Positions 48,124 through 56,519 of a DNA stretch of 64,000 nt are shown here, piece by piece. The position numbers were made by a program, and so were the translations under genes. The notes under the pieces were generated by a model. The model saw only the letters and a program-made list of their open reading frames with translations, was not told where the DNA came from and did not search any database. Position 1 is the first letter of the stretch; each line of letters begins with the position of its first letter. The stretch is from JAFAXD01 sp963833605 (lineage in GTDB: Bacteria; Pseudomonadota; Alphaproteobacteria; Rhizobiales; Xanthobacteraceae): the NCBI GenBank assembly GCA_963833605.1, contig CAWHYZ010000021.1:84555-148554 (forward strand), given 5' to 3'.

Positions 48124-48612
48124 CTATGCCCACATTCCGGGAACCGCGTCGTACCAGCTTGCTTCCCCGGTCGCGACCGGCGTGATCGCCAGTTCCGCGC
48201 GCCAGCGCGAGCCTGGCTTTTCGCAGCCGTCTTCCCACTTGACGCCGATCGGGGGTTTGCACGAACGACCCATCGGCAGGCCGATTATCGTCAGCGCCAT
48301 CACCGCGAGGTCGATCAACACATAGGCCGAGCGCCGAACTGACAGGCGCTCCCCGCGATCACACCCCGCCTCGCCGGGGTCATTCATGGCAAAACCGGCG
48401 ACAACGTGGTGCAAGTCGTGCGTTTTGCGCATGTGCATGATGCAATAGTTTTCTTCGTGGTCGACCGGCAGGTCGGGATAGAAGTGCGACTTGAGGTTCT
48501 GCAGCTGCATCTGCCGCGCGTAGGTGCGCGCGAGCGAGCCGGGTGGATATTTTGCAAGCTCATCGAGGTCGTAGTCCGGCGTCAAATATCCCTCGGACAT
48601 GCGCCGCGCCAT
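48124..48612 (-). CDS. COQ4-like ubiquinone biosynthesis protein, probably with two compensating frameshifts
   Basis: The zinc motif H-D-x2-H-x11-E is exact (THDLHHVV to PGEAG), and SLARTYARQM, FYPDLPVD and the C-terminal IGVKWEDG...WRAELAI fit COQ4. Between GEAG and SAYVLIDLAVMAL the ORF reads an Arg-rich nonsense stretch; the other frame reads VIAGSACQFG, as expected for COQ4, so an extra base near 48367 and a missing base near 48335 are likely. 162 residues as read; COQ4 proteins are usually longer, and the N-terminus stops at an in-frame TGA just before DWEADAEM. COQ4 proteins act in ubiquinone synthesis, where they support ring decarboxylation/hydroxylation. Moderate confidence. Confidence 0.62.
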   Translation of the reverse strand: MARRMSEGYLTPDYDLDELAKYPPGSLARTYARQMQLQNLKSHFYPDLPVDHEENYCIMHMRKTHDLHHVVAGFAMNDPGEAGCDRGERLSVRRSAYVLIDLAVMALTIIGLPMGRSCKPPIGVKWEDGCEKPGSRWRAELAITPVATGEASWYDAVPGMWA

Positions 48613-48673
48613 CTCCGCGTCGGCTTCCCAATCTCACCGCATCTTCGCACGTCAACGTCAGCGCATGGACCCG

Positions 48674-49606
48674 ATGACATCCGTCAACCGCGTCATGAAT
48701 GCCCGCGAATGGGCCATGTTGCTCGTGCTCTCCATTCTGTGGGGCGGCTCGTTCTTCTTTACCGCAATAGCGGTGAAGGAACTGCCGCCGCTGACGATCG
48801 TCTTCCTACGCGTCGCGATGGCGGCGCTCACGCTCTATGCGATCATCGCGATCATCGGCATCCGCATGCCGACCGAGCCGCGCGCCTGGTTTGCGTTCGC
48901 GCTGATGAGTGCGGTCAACAACATCATCCCGTTCACACTATTGGTATGGGGTCAGACTCGCATACCGAGTGGCGTCGCGTCCGTGCTCAACGCCACGACT
49001 CCATTCTTCACATTGCTGCTCGCGCATGTTGCAACCATCGACGAGAAGCTGACCGGTGCCCGCATCATCGGAGTCATTGTCGGATTAGCGGGCGTCGCCG
49101 TCATGATTGGGCCATCGCTCTCAGCTTTTGACTCGAGCCTCGCAGGTGAGCTTGCAATTCTCGCGGCTGCTTTGTCGTATGCGGGCGGTGGCGTGATCGC
49201 CCGTCGGTTCAGCGCGACCGGCGTTTCGCCGCTCGCCAGCTCAACTGGATTGCTGACTGTCTCAGCCGTCGTGACCCTGCCACTGATGTTGGTCTTCGAT
49301 CAGCCCTGGACTCTGGCGGCGCCGAGCCCAGGTGCAATTCTCGCGATCGCTGGCCTCGCGATTGCCGGAACTGCGCTCGCTTACCTGCTTTACTTCCGGC
49401 TGATCGCGACCGCGGGAGCGACCAACCTGATGCTGGTCACGTTCCTGATGCCTGCGGTCGCGATCGTGCTCGGCGTCGCTGTCCTGGGCGAGCGGCTGGA
49501 ACCGCGCCACATCGCTGGCATGGCGCTCATCGCGCTCGGCCTCGCGGCCATCGACGGCCGCTTGTGGCGGCGGCTACGCGGGCGAACGGTTGCGCCCGCC
49601 GAATAG
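48674..49606 (+). CDS. EamA-family (DMT) transporter
   Basis: About 310 residues with ten helices in two EamA repeats; LLVLSILWGGSFFFTAIAVKELPPLTIVFLR split as SILWGGSFFFTAI and LPPLTIVFLRV is the first-repeat signature, and AGTALAYLLYFRLIATAGATNL the second. Drug/metabolite exporter family in the inner membrane; substrate unknown. The start could be MTSVNR (48674) or MNAREW (48695). Confidence 0.85.
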   Translation: MTSVNRVMNAREWAMLLVLSILWGGSFFFTAIAVKELPPLTIVFLRVAMAALTLYAIIAIIGIRMPTEPRAWFAFALMSAVNNIIPFTLLVWGQTRIPSGVASVLNATTPFFTLLLAHVATIDEKLTGARIIGVIVGLAGVAVMIGPSLSAFDSSLAGELAILAAALSYAGGGVIARRFSATGVSPLASSTGLLTVSAVVTLPLMLVFDQPWTLAAPSPGAILAIAGLAIAGTALAYLLYFRLIATAGATNLMLVTFLMPAVAIVLGVAVLGERLEPRHIAGMALIALGLAAIDGRLWRRLRGRTVAPAE

Positions 49607-49607
49607 G

Positions 49608-50084
49608 TCACCGCTTGGAGAACTGGAACGACCGGCGGGCCTTGGCCTTGCCGTACTTCTTGCGCTCGACGACGCGCGAGTCCCGGGTCAGGAAGCCGCC
49701 GCGCTTGAGCACGCTGCGCAGATCCGGCTCGAAGTTCGTCAGCGCCTTCGAGAGGCCGTGGCGCACCGCACCGGCCTGCCCCGACAATCCGCCGCCGGAC
49801 ACCGTGCATACCACGTCATATTGGCCGTTGCGGTTCGAGGAGACCAGCGGCTGCTGGATCAGCATCCGCAACACCGGCCGAGCGAAGTAGGACTCAATCG
49901 CCGTGTCGTTGATCAGAATCTTGCCGGCGCCGGGCTTGATCCACACCCGTGCGACCGCATCCTTGCGTTTGCCGGTGGCGTAGGCCCTGCCCTGCTTGTC
50001 AAGTTTCTGGACGTATTTCACCACTTCCGGCGCGGCCGGCTTCAATGTCGACAGCTGGTCGAGCGATTGCATGGTCTCGGCCAT
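49608..50084 (-). CDS. rpsI: 30S ribosomal protein S9
   Basis: 158 residues. An N-terminal extension of about 35 residues precedes GRAYATGKRKDAVARVW; the C-terminus ends in the conserved basic tail RVVERKKYGKAKARRSFQFSKR (R near the decoding centre). Start lies 2 bases after the rplM stop. Confidence 0.97.
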   Translation of the reverse strand: MAETMQSLDQLSTLKPAAPEVVKYVQKLDKQGRAYATGKRKDAVARVWIKPGAGKILINDTAIESYFARPVLRMLIQQPLVSSNRNGQYDVVCTVSGGGLSGQAGAVRHGLSKALTNFEPDLRSVLKRGGFLTRDSRVVERKKYGKAKARRSFQFSKR

Positions 50085-50086
50085 GA

Positions 50087-50551
50087 TCAGGCACTCCTGG
50101 AATTCTTGCGGTTCATCGCCGCGATGTCGATCTGCTCGGGGTTCTGCGCCGCATGCGGATGTTCAGCGCCCGGGTAGACCCGCAGGTTGGCGAACTGGCG
50201 GCGACCGAGCGGGCCTTCCGGCAGCATGCGCTCAACCGCCTTTTCGACGATGCGTTCCGGAAAACGACCTTCCATGATCGACTTCGCGGTGCGCTCCTTG
50301 ATGCCACCAATGTATCCCGTGTGATGGTAGTAAACCTTGTTCTGCAGCTTGCGTCCGGTCAGCACCGCTTTGGCGGCATTGATGATGATGACGTTGTCCC
50401 CGCAGTCGACATGCGGCGTGAACGTAGCCTTGTGCTTGCCGCGCAGCCGCAGGGCGACAAGCGAGGCGAGCCGACCGACGACCAGGCCATCGGCATCGAT
50501 CACGACCCACTTCTTCTCCACCTCGGCGGGCTTTGCCGAATAGGTTTTCAT
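50087..50551 (-). CDS. rplM: 50S ribosomal protein L13
   Basis: 154 residues from MKTYSAKPAEVEKKW. KWVVIDADGLVVGRLAS, VDCGDNVIIINA and the Arg-rich HHTGYIGGIKERTAK region are typical. First gene of the rplM-rpsI operon; the frame upstream of 50551 is leader. Confidence 0.97.
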   Translation of the reverse strand: MKTYSAKPAEVEKKWVVIDADGLVVGRLASLVALRLRGKHKATFTPHVDCGDNVIIINAAKAVLTGRKLQNKVYYHHTGYIGGIKERTAKSIMEGRFPERIVEKAVERMLPEGPLGRRQFANLRVYPGAEHPHAAQNPEQIDIAAMNRKNSRSA

Positions 50552-50600
50552 TGCTTTGATCCGGAGTTCGAGCATGCGCGCGAAGCGCGTTGGGCGGGCT

Positions 50601-50627
50601 TCTATACCGCCGGCCATTCCGGGTCAA
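50601..50627 (-). promoter_or_regulatory. Probable promoter of rplM-rpsI
   Basis: On the minus strand TTGACC (plus 50622-50627) and TATAGA (plus 50601-50606) with a 15-base spacer, slightly short, ending about 50 bases before the rplM ATG. An AT-rich tract lies farther upstream (50640-50695). Confidence 0.5.
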
Positions 50628-50694
50628 CGCCGCCGTCGCAATAAATATGCAGTGGGATCAAAACATTAAATTAACGGTAGCATATAACCACGAT

Positions 50695-51120
50695 TTAGGG
50701 AGGGATGGAATAGGTCGAAGTCGCGTGAGCAACCATGTCCTCTTCGCCCTCGGAGCGGATTCCCACCTCGCCGACCGCCAGCCGCTGCCCGAGCTTGATC
50801 AACCGGCACTCGGCGATGAGCGGCGCCGATTCCGGTTTCTTCAGAAAATTGATGTTGAGATTGGTCGTGACTGCAAGCGGCTTCCACCCGATCGAGGCAA
50901 GGACGGCGACATACATCGCTACATCCGCCAGCATCATCATGGCGGGGCCCGAAATCGTACCGCCGGGACGAAGCATCTTCGACGCAAAGCCGAGCTGGAC
51001 TCGGCAGCCGCCATGCCACGTGTCGAGAATCGCAAGCCCGCCCTCACCCTTGAACCTTTGTGGAAATTCGACCGATAGCCGTGCTTGCAAGTCTGCCGCG
51101 GTCAACAGCGGTGGCTGCAT
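50695..51120 (-). CDS. PaaI-family hotdog thioesterase
   Basis: 141 residues. LRPGGTISGPAMMMLADVAMYVAVL is the PaaI active-site helix (split by the Asp), and NLNINFLKKPESAPLIAECRLIKLG the central strand. Acyl-CoA thioesterase of unknown specificity. Divergent from the enoyl-CoA hydratase-like gene, 85 bases away. Confidence 0.85.
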   Translation of the reverse strand: MQPPLLTAADLQARLSVEFPQRFKGEGGLAILDTWHGGCRVQLGFASKMLRPGGTISGPAMMMLADVAMYVAVLASIGWKPLAVTTNLNINFLKKPESAPLIAECRLIKLGQRLAVGEVGIRSEGEEDMVAHATSTYSIPP

Positions 51121-51132
51121 GCTTCATCCCCC

Positions 51133-51186
51133 GTCATCCGGGCATGGAGCCCGGTTGGAACCCCAATGTAATCCGGGCTACATTGG
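51133..51186. repeat. Tandem hairpins of a dispersed intergenic repeat
   Basis: CCGGGC-ATGGA-GCCCGG (51138-51154 region) is followed by CCAATGTA (51163-51170), eight bases, TACATTGG (51179-51186), a perfect 8-bp dyad. The text resembles the common GTAGCCCGG-type repeat of Bradyrhizobium-like genomes. It sits in the divergent promoter region of two acyl-CoA genes. Confidence 0.5.
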
Positions 51187-51205
51187 CCGCGAAAGGCCTG
51201 CTTCG

Positions 51206-52027
51206 ATGCAAGCTCCTGCGATCCGCCGAGTGTCTACCAACACGGTTCTCCTGCGCGAGAACGAAGGGCCGATCGCAATTCTGACCCTCAATCGCCCACA
51301 GGCGCGCAATAGTCTCTCCGAAGATCTGTTGAGCGCGCTGGCCGAGGAGCTCGCCGCCATCGCCGACGACCGCCGTTCGCGCGCGGTCGTGCTCGGTGCC
51401 AACGGCCCGGCCTTCTGCGCCGGCCACGACATGCGCGAACTCACCGCACGCCGCGCCGACGCCGACGGCGGCCGTGCTTATTTCGCGCAGCTCATGGACC
51501 AATGCAGCGCCGTCATGCAGGCGATCGTCCGCCTGCCCCAACCGGTCATCGCAGCGGTCGGGGGCTCCGCGACAGCAGCCGGCTGCCAGTTGGTGGCGAC
51601 CTGCGACCTTGCTGTGGCTTCCACCGCGGCCGGGTTCTGCACGCCCGGAGTTCACATCGGCTTGTTTTGCTCGACCCCGATGGTTGCGCTCTCCCGCAAC
51701 GTTGCGCGCAAGCATGCGATGGAAATGCTTTTGACCGGTGACACCATTTCGGCCGAGGAAGCGCGGCGGATTGGTCTCGTCAACCGCGTGGTGGCGCCCG
51801 GAAACGAGCACGAAGCGGCGATCGCGCTCGCACGTCAGATCGCGGAAAAGGCAACCGCTACGGTCAAGATCGGCAAGCGTGCGTTTTACGAACAGATCGA
51901 GATGCCGCTCGCGGATGCCTATCGGCATGCGTCGGCCGTCATGGTCGAGAACATGATGATGCGCGATTCCCTCGAGGGGATCGGCGCATTTCTCGACAAG
52001 CGTGAACCGAACTGGGACGACGGCTGA
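51206..52027 (+). CDS. ECHDC3-like enoyl-CoA hydratase/isomerase-family protein lacking catalytic Glu
   Basis: 273 residues. Crotonase fold: NRPQARNSLSEDLLSAL, FCAGHDMREL (oxyanion), and GLFCSTPMVALSRNVARK, the ECHDC3 hallmark. Both acid/base glutamates of enoyl-CoA hydratase are missing: the first site reads GGSATAAGCQLVATCDL and the second CTPGVHIGLF instead of a PE-type motif. It probably binds acyl-CoA without classical hydratase activity. Neighbours (PaaI thioesterase, CoA-binding protein) suggest CoA metabolism. Confidence 0.82.
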   Translation: MQAPAIRRVSTNTVLLRENEGPIAILTLNRPQARNSLSEDLLSALAEELAAIADDRRSRAVVLGANGPAFCAGHDMRELTARRADADGGRAYFAQLMDQCSAVMQAIVRLPQPVIAAVGGSATAAGCQLVATCDLAVASTAAGFCTPGVHIGLFCSTPMVALSRNVARKHAMEMLLTGDTISAEEARRIGLVNRVVAPGNEHEAAIALARQIAEKATATVKIGKRAFYEQIEMPLADAYRHASAVMVENMMMRDSLEGIGAFLDKREPNWDDG

Positions 52028-52092
52028 TCACGCTCCGTTGCGCTGCGTGGCCAGGCCTTCTCCGCCGGCCGTTCCATCCTTATGGTGGGCGC

Positions 52093-52677
52093 ATGAACCA
52101 TGATCGCTACGACGACGGCTATATTCGCGGCATCCTCAACACGGCGAAGACGATCGCCATGGTCGGCGTATCGGCAAATGTCAGCCGACCGAGCTACTTT
52201 GCGTTCAAATATCTGCTCGAACGCCGCTACCACATGATCCCGGTCAACCCCGGCCTCGCCGGAAGCGAGCTGCTCGGACAGAAAGTCTACGCCAAGCTCA
52301 GCGACATTCCGGAGCCGGTCGATATGGTCGACATTTTCCGCGCCTCGCAGCACGCGCTCGGCATCGTTGAAGAGGCGCTGGCGATGAACCCGCGTCCGCG
52401 CGTGATCTGGATGCAACTCGGCGTGCGCAGCGACGAGGCAGCTCGGCTCGCCGAGGCCAACGGGCTCAAGGTGGTCATGAACCGCTGCCCCAAGATCGAA
52501 TACGGCCGCCTGTCGTCCGAAATCGCGTGGATGGGGGTCAACACCCGCACACTGACCTCGAAGCGGGCCAAGATCCTTGGCGGTGGCATCCAGCGCATGG
52601 CGCTCGATCGCGCCACCACGGCGGGCGGGGCGACCACGGCCGCGGAGCGCGCCGAGCACGCGGAGGCAATTAAATAG
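52093..52677 (+). CDS. CoA-binding domain protein (YccU-like)
   Basis: 194 residues, Rossmann CoA-binding fold: IAMVGVSANVSRPSYFAFKYL start, VNPGLAGSELLGQKVYAKLSDIP, and IWMQLGVRSDEAARLAEANGLKVVMNRCPKIEY with the conserved Cys-Pro. Binds CoA or a related nucleotide; no enzymatic role known. It starts 65 bases after the hydratase-like gene and ends 120 bases before metY. Confidence 0.88.
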   Translation: MNHDRYDDGYIRGILNTAKTIAMVGVSANVSRPSYFAFKYLLERRYHMIPVNPGLAGSELLGQKVYAKLSDIPEPVDMVDIFRASQHALGIVEEALAMNPRPRVIWMQLGVRSDEAARLAEANGLKVVMNRCPKIEYGRLSSEIAWMGVNTRTLTSKRAKILGGGIQRMALDRATTAGGATTAAERAEHAEAIK

Positions 52678-52797
52678 AGGTGCAATCCTCGGCAGTGCCA
52701 ACTTCGAATTGGTTTACACCAGCTTGACGCTTCGCCCGCGTCCGATAAACCCAACCGGCCGGTCCGCCGGCGCTCAATGCCGTTGCGAGGGCCTGCC

Positions 52798-54081
52798 ATG
52801 ACTGACCGTATTCCAGGGTTTGCGACGCTTGCTGTCCATGCCGGCGCGCAACCCGACCCAACGACCGGCGCGCGCGCGACCCCGATTTATCAGACCACGT
52901 CGTTTGTGTTCGAGGATGTCGATCACGCCGCCTCGCTGTTCGGGCTGCAGACCTTTGGCAATATCTATACGCGCATCGGCAACCCTACCAACGCGGTGCT
53001 GGAAGAGCGCGTTGCAGCGCTGGAAGGCGGCACCGCCGGCCTGGCCGTGGCCTCCGGCCATGCCGCGCAGGTCATCGTGATGCACACGTTGATGCGTCCC
53101 GGTGACGAGTTCGTCGCCTCCAAAAAACTCTATGGCGGCTCGATCAACCAGTTCAACCACGCGTTCAAGAATTTCGGCTGGCAGGTGGTATGGGCCGATC
53201 CCGACGACATCTCGACGTTCGAGCGCGCGGTGTCGCCGAAGACGCGCGCGATCTTCATCGAGTTGATCGCCAATCCGGGCGGCGTCATCACCGACATCGA
53301 GGCGGTCGCGGCCATCGCCAAACGCGCCGGCGTGCCGCTGATCGTCGACAACACGCTCGCTACCCCCTATCTGTGCCGGCCGATCGATTACGGTGCCGAT
53401 ATCATCGTGCATTCGCTGACCAAGTTTCTCGGCGGCCATGGAAATTCCATCGGCGGACTGATCGTAGATGCGGGAACGTTCAACTGGTCACGCGAGAAAC
53501 GCTACCCCATGCTGTGCGAGCCGCGTCCCGAATATAACGGCATCGTGCTGCACGAGACGTTCGGCAATTTCGCCTTTGCAATTGCCTGCCGGGTGCTGGG
53601 GCTGCGCGACATCGGGCCGGCGCTGTCGCCATTCAACGCATTCCTGATTTTGACCGGCATCGAAACCCTGCCGCTGCGTATCCAACGCCATTGCGACAAC
53701 GCGCTTGCCGTTGCCCAGTGGCTCGCCAGCCATTCCAAGATCGCCTGGGTCAGCTATCCGGGCCTGCCGGGCGACCGCTACCACAACCTCGCCAAGAAGT
53801 ACGTCCCCAAAGGGGCCGGTGCGGTGTTCACTTTCGGGCTCAAGGGCGGATACGAAGCCGGCACCAAACTGGTGGCGAACGTGAAGCTGTTCTCTCACCT
53901 CGCCAACATCGGCGACACGCGCTCGCTGATCATTCATCCGGCTTCGACTACGCACAAGCAGCTGACCGACGCCCAGAAGGTGCAAGCCGGCGCCGGCCCT
54001 GACGTGGTACGGCTCTCGATCGGCATCGAGGACAAGGAGGATATCATTGCCGACCTCGATCAAGCGCTGAACGCCGGGTGA
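52798..54081 (+). CDS. metY: O-acetylhomoserine sulfhydrylase (aminocarboxypropyltransferase)
   Basis: 427 residues. Cys/Met-metabolism PLP enzyme: YTRIGNPTNAVLEERVAALEGG, ASGHAAQ, VDNTLATPYLCRPIDYGAD and the PLP Lys in VHSLTKFLGGHG. Makes homocysteine from O-acetylhomoserine and sulfide. Start at 52798 (MTDRIPGF); an in-frame ATG seven codons upstream has no better support. I found no SAM riboswitch in the 120-base leader. Confidence 0.92.
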   Translation: MTDRIPGFATLAVHAGAQPDPTTGARATPIYQTTSFVFEDVDHAASLFGLQTFGNIYTRIGNPTNAVLEERVAALEGGTAGLAVASGHAAQVIVMHTLMRPGDEFVASKKLYGGSINQFNHAFKNFGWQVVWADPDDISTFERAVSPKTRAIFIELIANPGGVITDIEAVAAIAKRAGVPLIVDNTLATPYLCRPIDYGADIIVHSLTKFLGGHGNSIGGLIVDAGTFNWSREKRYPMLCEPRPEYNGIVLHETFGNFAFAIACRVLGLRDIGPALSPFNAFLILTGIETLPLRIQRHCDNALAVAQWLASHSKIAWVSYPGLPGDRYHNLAKKYVPKGAGAVFTFGLKGGYEAGTKLVANVKLFSHLANIGDTRSLIIHPASTTHKQLTDAQKVQAGAGPDVVRLSIGIEDKEDIIADLDQALNAG

Positions 54082-54172
54082 TCGTGCCGCTCGTGGAGCA
54101 CGGGCTGAGCTCTTGCGAAACCCGCCAATGCAGCCGGCGGGCTTCGCTGACGCTCAACCCAACCTACACCTT

Positions 54173-55138
54173 TCATTCCACCTGAATATTCTGCTCGCGT
54201 GCGACGCGCGACCACAACGCGAGCTGGCTTGCGACCAGCGTCCGCATCTCTTCCGGCGACATCGCGCGGACATCGCCTCCGAGGCTTTCCAGCCTTGACT
54301 TGACCTGTGGCACCTCGATCGCGCGGCGCACCTCAGTATTGAGCCGAGCGATGATCGGCCCGGGCGTACCCGCCGTCGTGGCGAGCCCCGACCACGACGT
54401 CATCTCGAAGCCGGGAACGCCGGCCTCGTCGAGCGTCGGCACATTGGGCAGTTGGCTCCAGCGGGTTCGGCTGGTGACGCCGAGCGCGCGAAATTCTCCC
54501 GACGCGATATGGGTGACCGCGACCGTCGGCGTCGAAATCAGGAAATCGATGTCGCCGGTCAGAAGTCCTGTCGCGGCCAGTGCTTCGCCGCGGTAGTGAA
54601 CCTGCAGGAATTTGACCTTAGTGGCGTTGCCGAGCAACTCGGCGGTCATGTGCTGGATCGTGCCCAGCCCGGATGAGCCGAACGACACGGCTTCGGCCTT
54701 GGTGCGCGCTGCGGTCAACAATTCTACGAGCGTATGAAACTTCGAGTCCTTGCGAACGCAAACAATGAACGGATAGAAGCTCACCGTCGAAATCCAATCG
54801 AAATCGTCCAGCGGCTTGTATTTCAACGATTTGTAGATCGCCCCGGTAACCGCATGGGCGCTCGGCACGAGCAGCACCGTGTAGCCGTCAGGTTCCGCCC
54901 GGGCGACCGCCTCGGCTGCGACACTGCCGACTGCGCCCGCCTTGCTCTCGACGACGATCGGCTGGCCGAGCCCGTTCGACATTTCCTGGGCCATGATCCG
55001 CGCGATCACGTCGACGTTTCCGCCCGGTGGAAAGCCATGCACCATGTGGATGAGATGTGTCGGATATTGCTGCGCGTACGCGTTTCCGGCGAGCGCAACC
55101 ATGATGAAAAGGGCAATGATCGTGACCGGCTTGCGCAT
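54173..55138 (-). CDS. Bug/TctC-type periplasmic tricarboxylate-binding protein
   Basis: 321 residues with a signal peptide (about 1-22, ending NAYA). Mature motifs VHGFPPGGNVDVIARIMAQ, PIVVESKAGAVGSVAAEAVA and FGSSGLGTIQHMTAELL are typical of tripartite tricarboxylate transporter receptors. Binds an unknown carboxylate. No TctA/TctB genes are adjacent, which is common for orphan Bug proteins. It lies 4 bases after ctaA. Confidence 0.9.
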   Translation of the reverse strand: MRKPVTIIALFIMVALAGNAYAQQYPTHLIHMVHGFPPGGNVDVIARIMAQEMSNGLGQPIVVESKAGAVGSVAAEAVARAEPDGYTVLLVPSAHAVTGAIYKSLKYKPLDDFDWISTVSFYPFIVCVRKDSKFHTLVELLTAARTKAEAVSFGSSGLGTIQHMTAELLGNATKVKFLQVHYRGEALAATGLLTGDIDFLISTPTVAVTHIASGEFRALGVTSRTRWSQLPNVPTLDEAGVPGFEMTSWSGLATTAGTPGPIIARLNTEVRRAIEVPQVKSRLESLGGDVRAMSPEEMRTLVASQLALWSRVAREQNIQVE

Positions 55139-55142
55139 GATC

Positions 55143-56207
55143 CTAATGTGCTGCCTGCGCCGATCTCAGAACCGTAGCGACAGCTTGGCGTACCCCGCTC
55201 AGCGACGCGGCGTGTGACACCGCGATCGTGAGCACAGCAACCGCCATGGCCTGATGCAGCAGCGCGAGTTCGATCGGTGCGCTGTTGAGGAGTGTCACAA
55301 TGCCAAATAGCGCTTGTAGCGCCACTGCGCCCACTAGCACCAGCGCCGAGCGCGCGGCTGCCCGCGTCGCAATCGCATCGATTGCATGAGCAACCGCGCC
55401 GGCGCACAGCAGATATGCAACCATGCGATGATCGAACTGGACGGTGAGCGCGTTCTCAAAGAAATTGCGCCACGGCGGCGTTTCGAACCATAGCTGGCCT
55501 GCCTCCGGCACCAGGCGGCCGTCGATCAACGGCCAAGTGTTGTAGATCAACCCAGCGTGCAGGCCGGCCACAAGCGCTCCCAGATAGATCTGCAGCAACA
55601 CCAGCACCACCAAGCACGATCGCCGTGCCGCGTAGACGAAAGGGCACCGCTTCGATCTGTGGCGCCAGACGCCGCGCGGTCCACACCAAGGCGGCCAGGA
55701 TCAAACATGCCAGCAGCAGGTGCGTCGCGAGGCGATATTGCGACACCTCGGTCCGCCCGGCGAGCCCGGACGCCACCATCCACCAGCCAACCCCGCCTTG
55801 CAGCGCACCAAGGCTGAAGATCAACCACAACCGGCTGCGCAATCCCGGTTCAACCCAACCTCGCCACAGGAAAAAAACAAACGGCAGCAGAAACGCTGCA
55901 CCGACCAACCGCCCCAGCAGACGATGCGTCCACTCCCACCAGTAGATGGTCTTGAACGCATCGACGCTCATGCCGGCGTTGCGTTGCACGTATTGCGGGA
56001 TGGTCTGATATTTTTGAAATTCGGTTTGCCAGGCTGCATCGGTGAGCGGGGAAGCACGCCCGTAACCGGCCGCCACTCGACGATCGACAAACCGGACTCG
56101 GTCAAACGCGTGACGCCGCCGACCAGCACCAGCGCAATGACAAGGCCCGCCACTGCCCAAAGCCAGAGACGTAGTAAGCGCGCGCGGTTATCGCTTGCTG
56201 ACGACAT
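55143..56207 (-). CDS. ctaA: Haem A synthase CtaA/COX15 (frameshifts at about 56050 and 55612)
   Basis: Three fragments make one protein of about 355 residues. After ITGVLP-type text (RPVTGVLP) one missing base is needed to reach PLTDAAWQTEFQKYQTIPQ; after RGTAIVL one extra base must be dropped to reach VVLVLLQIYLGALVAGLHAG. The four haem/substrate histidines are present (EWTHRLLGR, RLATHLLLA, QFDHRMVAY, LLHQAMA). Oxidises haem O to haem A for cytochrome aa3 oxidase. The DUF2842 gene next door is the usual rhizobial neighbour. Confidence 0.92.
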
Positions 56208-56266
56208 GCTGGCGGGACCATATAGGGCGAAGCCACATGCCGCAATGCGACCAAATTCAAGGCCCG

Positions 56267-56476
56267 ATGCGTATCCGCACCCGCAAGCTGATCGGAACCG
56301 TCGCCCTCCTTGCGCTCGTCAGTATCTGGGCGCTGCTCGCCATGGGATTTGCGCAGATGCTTGCGCTTTCCAGCAACCGGTTGCTCGAAATCGCGTACTA
56401 TGTGATCGCGGGTGTCGGCTGGGTACTGCCCGCGATGCCGCTGATCAGTTGGATGTCACGACCGGAGGGCAGATGA
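56267..56476 (+). CDS. DUF2842 small membrane protein
   Basis: 69 residues, two helices, with RTRKLIGTVALLALVSIWALLAM and YYVIAGVGWVLPAMPLISWM as in DUF2842. Divergent from ctaA, 59 bases apart, as in many Rhizobiales; possibly linked to oxidase assembly, but no function is established. Confidence 0.85.
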   Translation: MRIRTRKLIGTVALLALVSIWALLAMGFAQMLALSSNRLLEIAYYVIAGVGWVLPAMPLISWMSRPEGR

Positions 56477-56519
56477 CAGATGAAGCCATTCTTCTCTGTC
56501 TACAGGAGTTTGTTTTCCG

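Noticed and set aside
52680..52797. SAM riboswitch upstream of metY
   Set aside because: Compared by eye with the SAM-II consensus; the conserved pseudoknot segments are not present.
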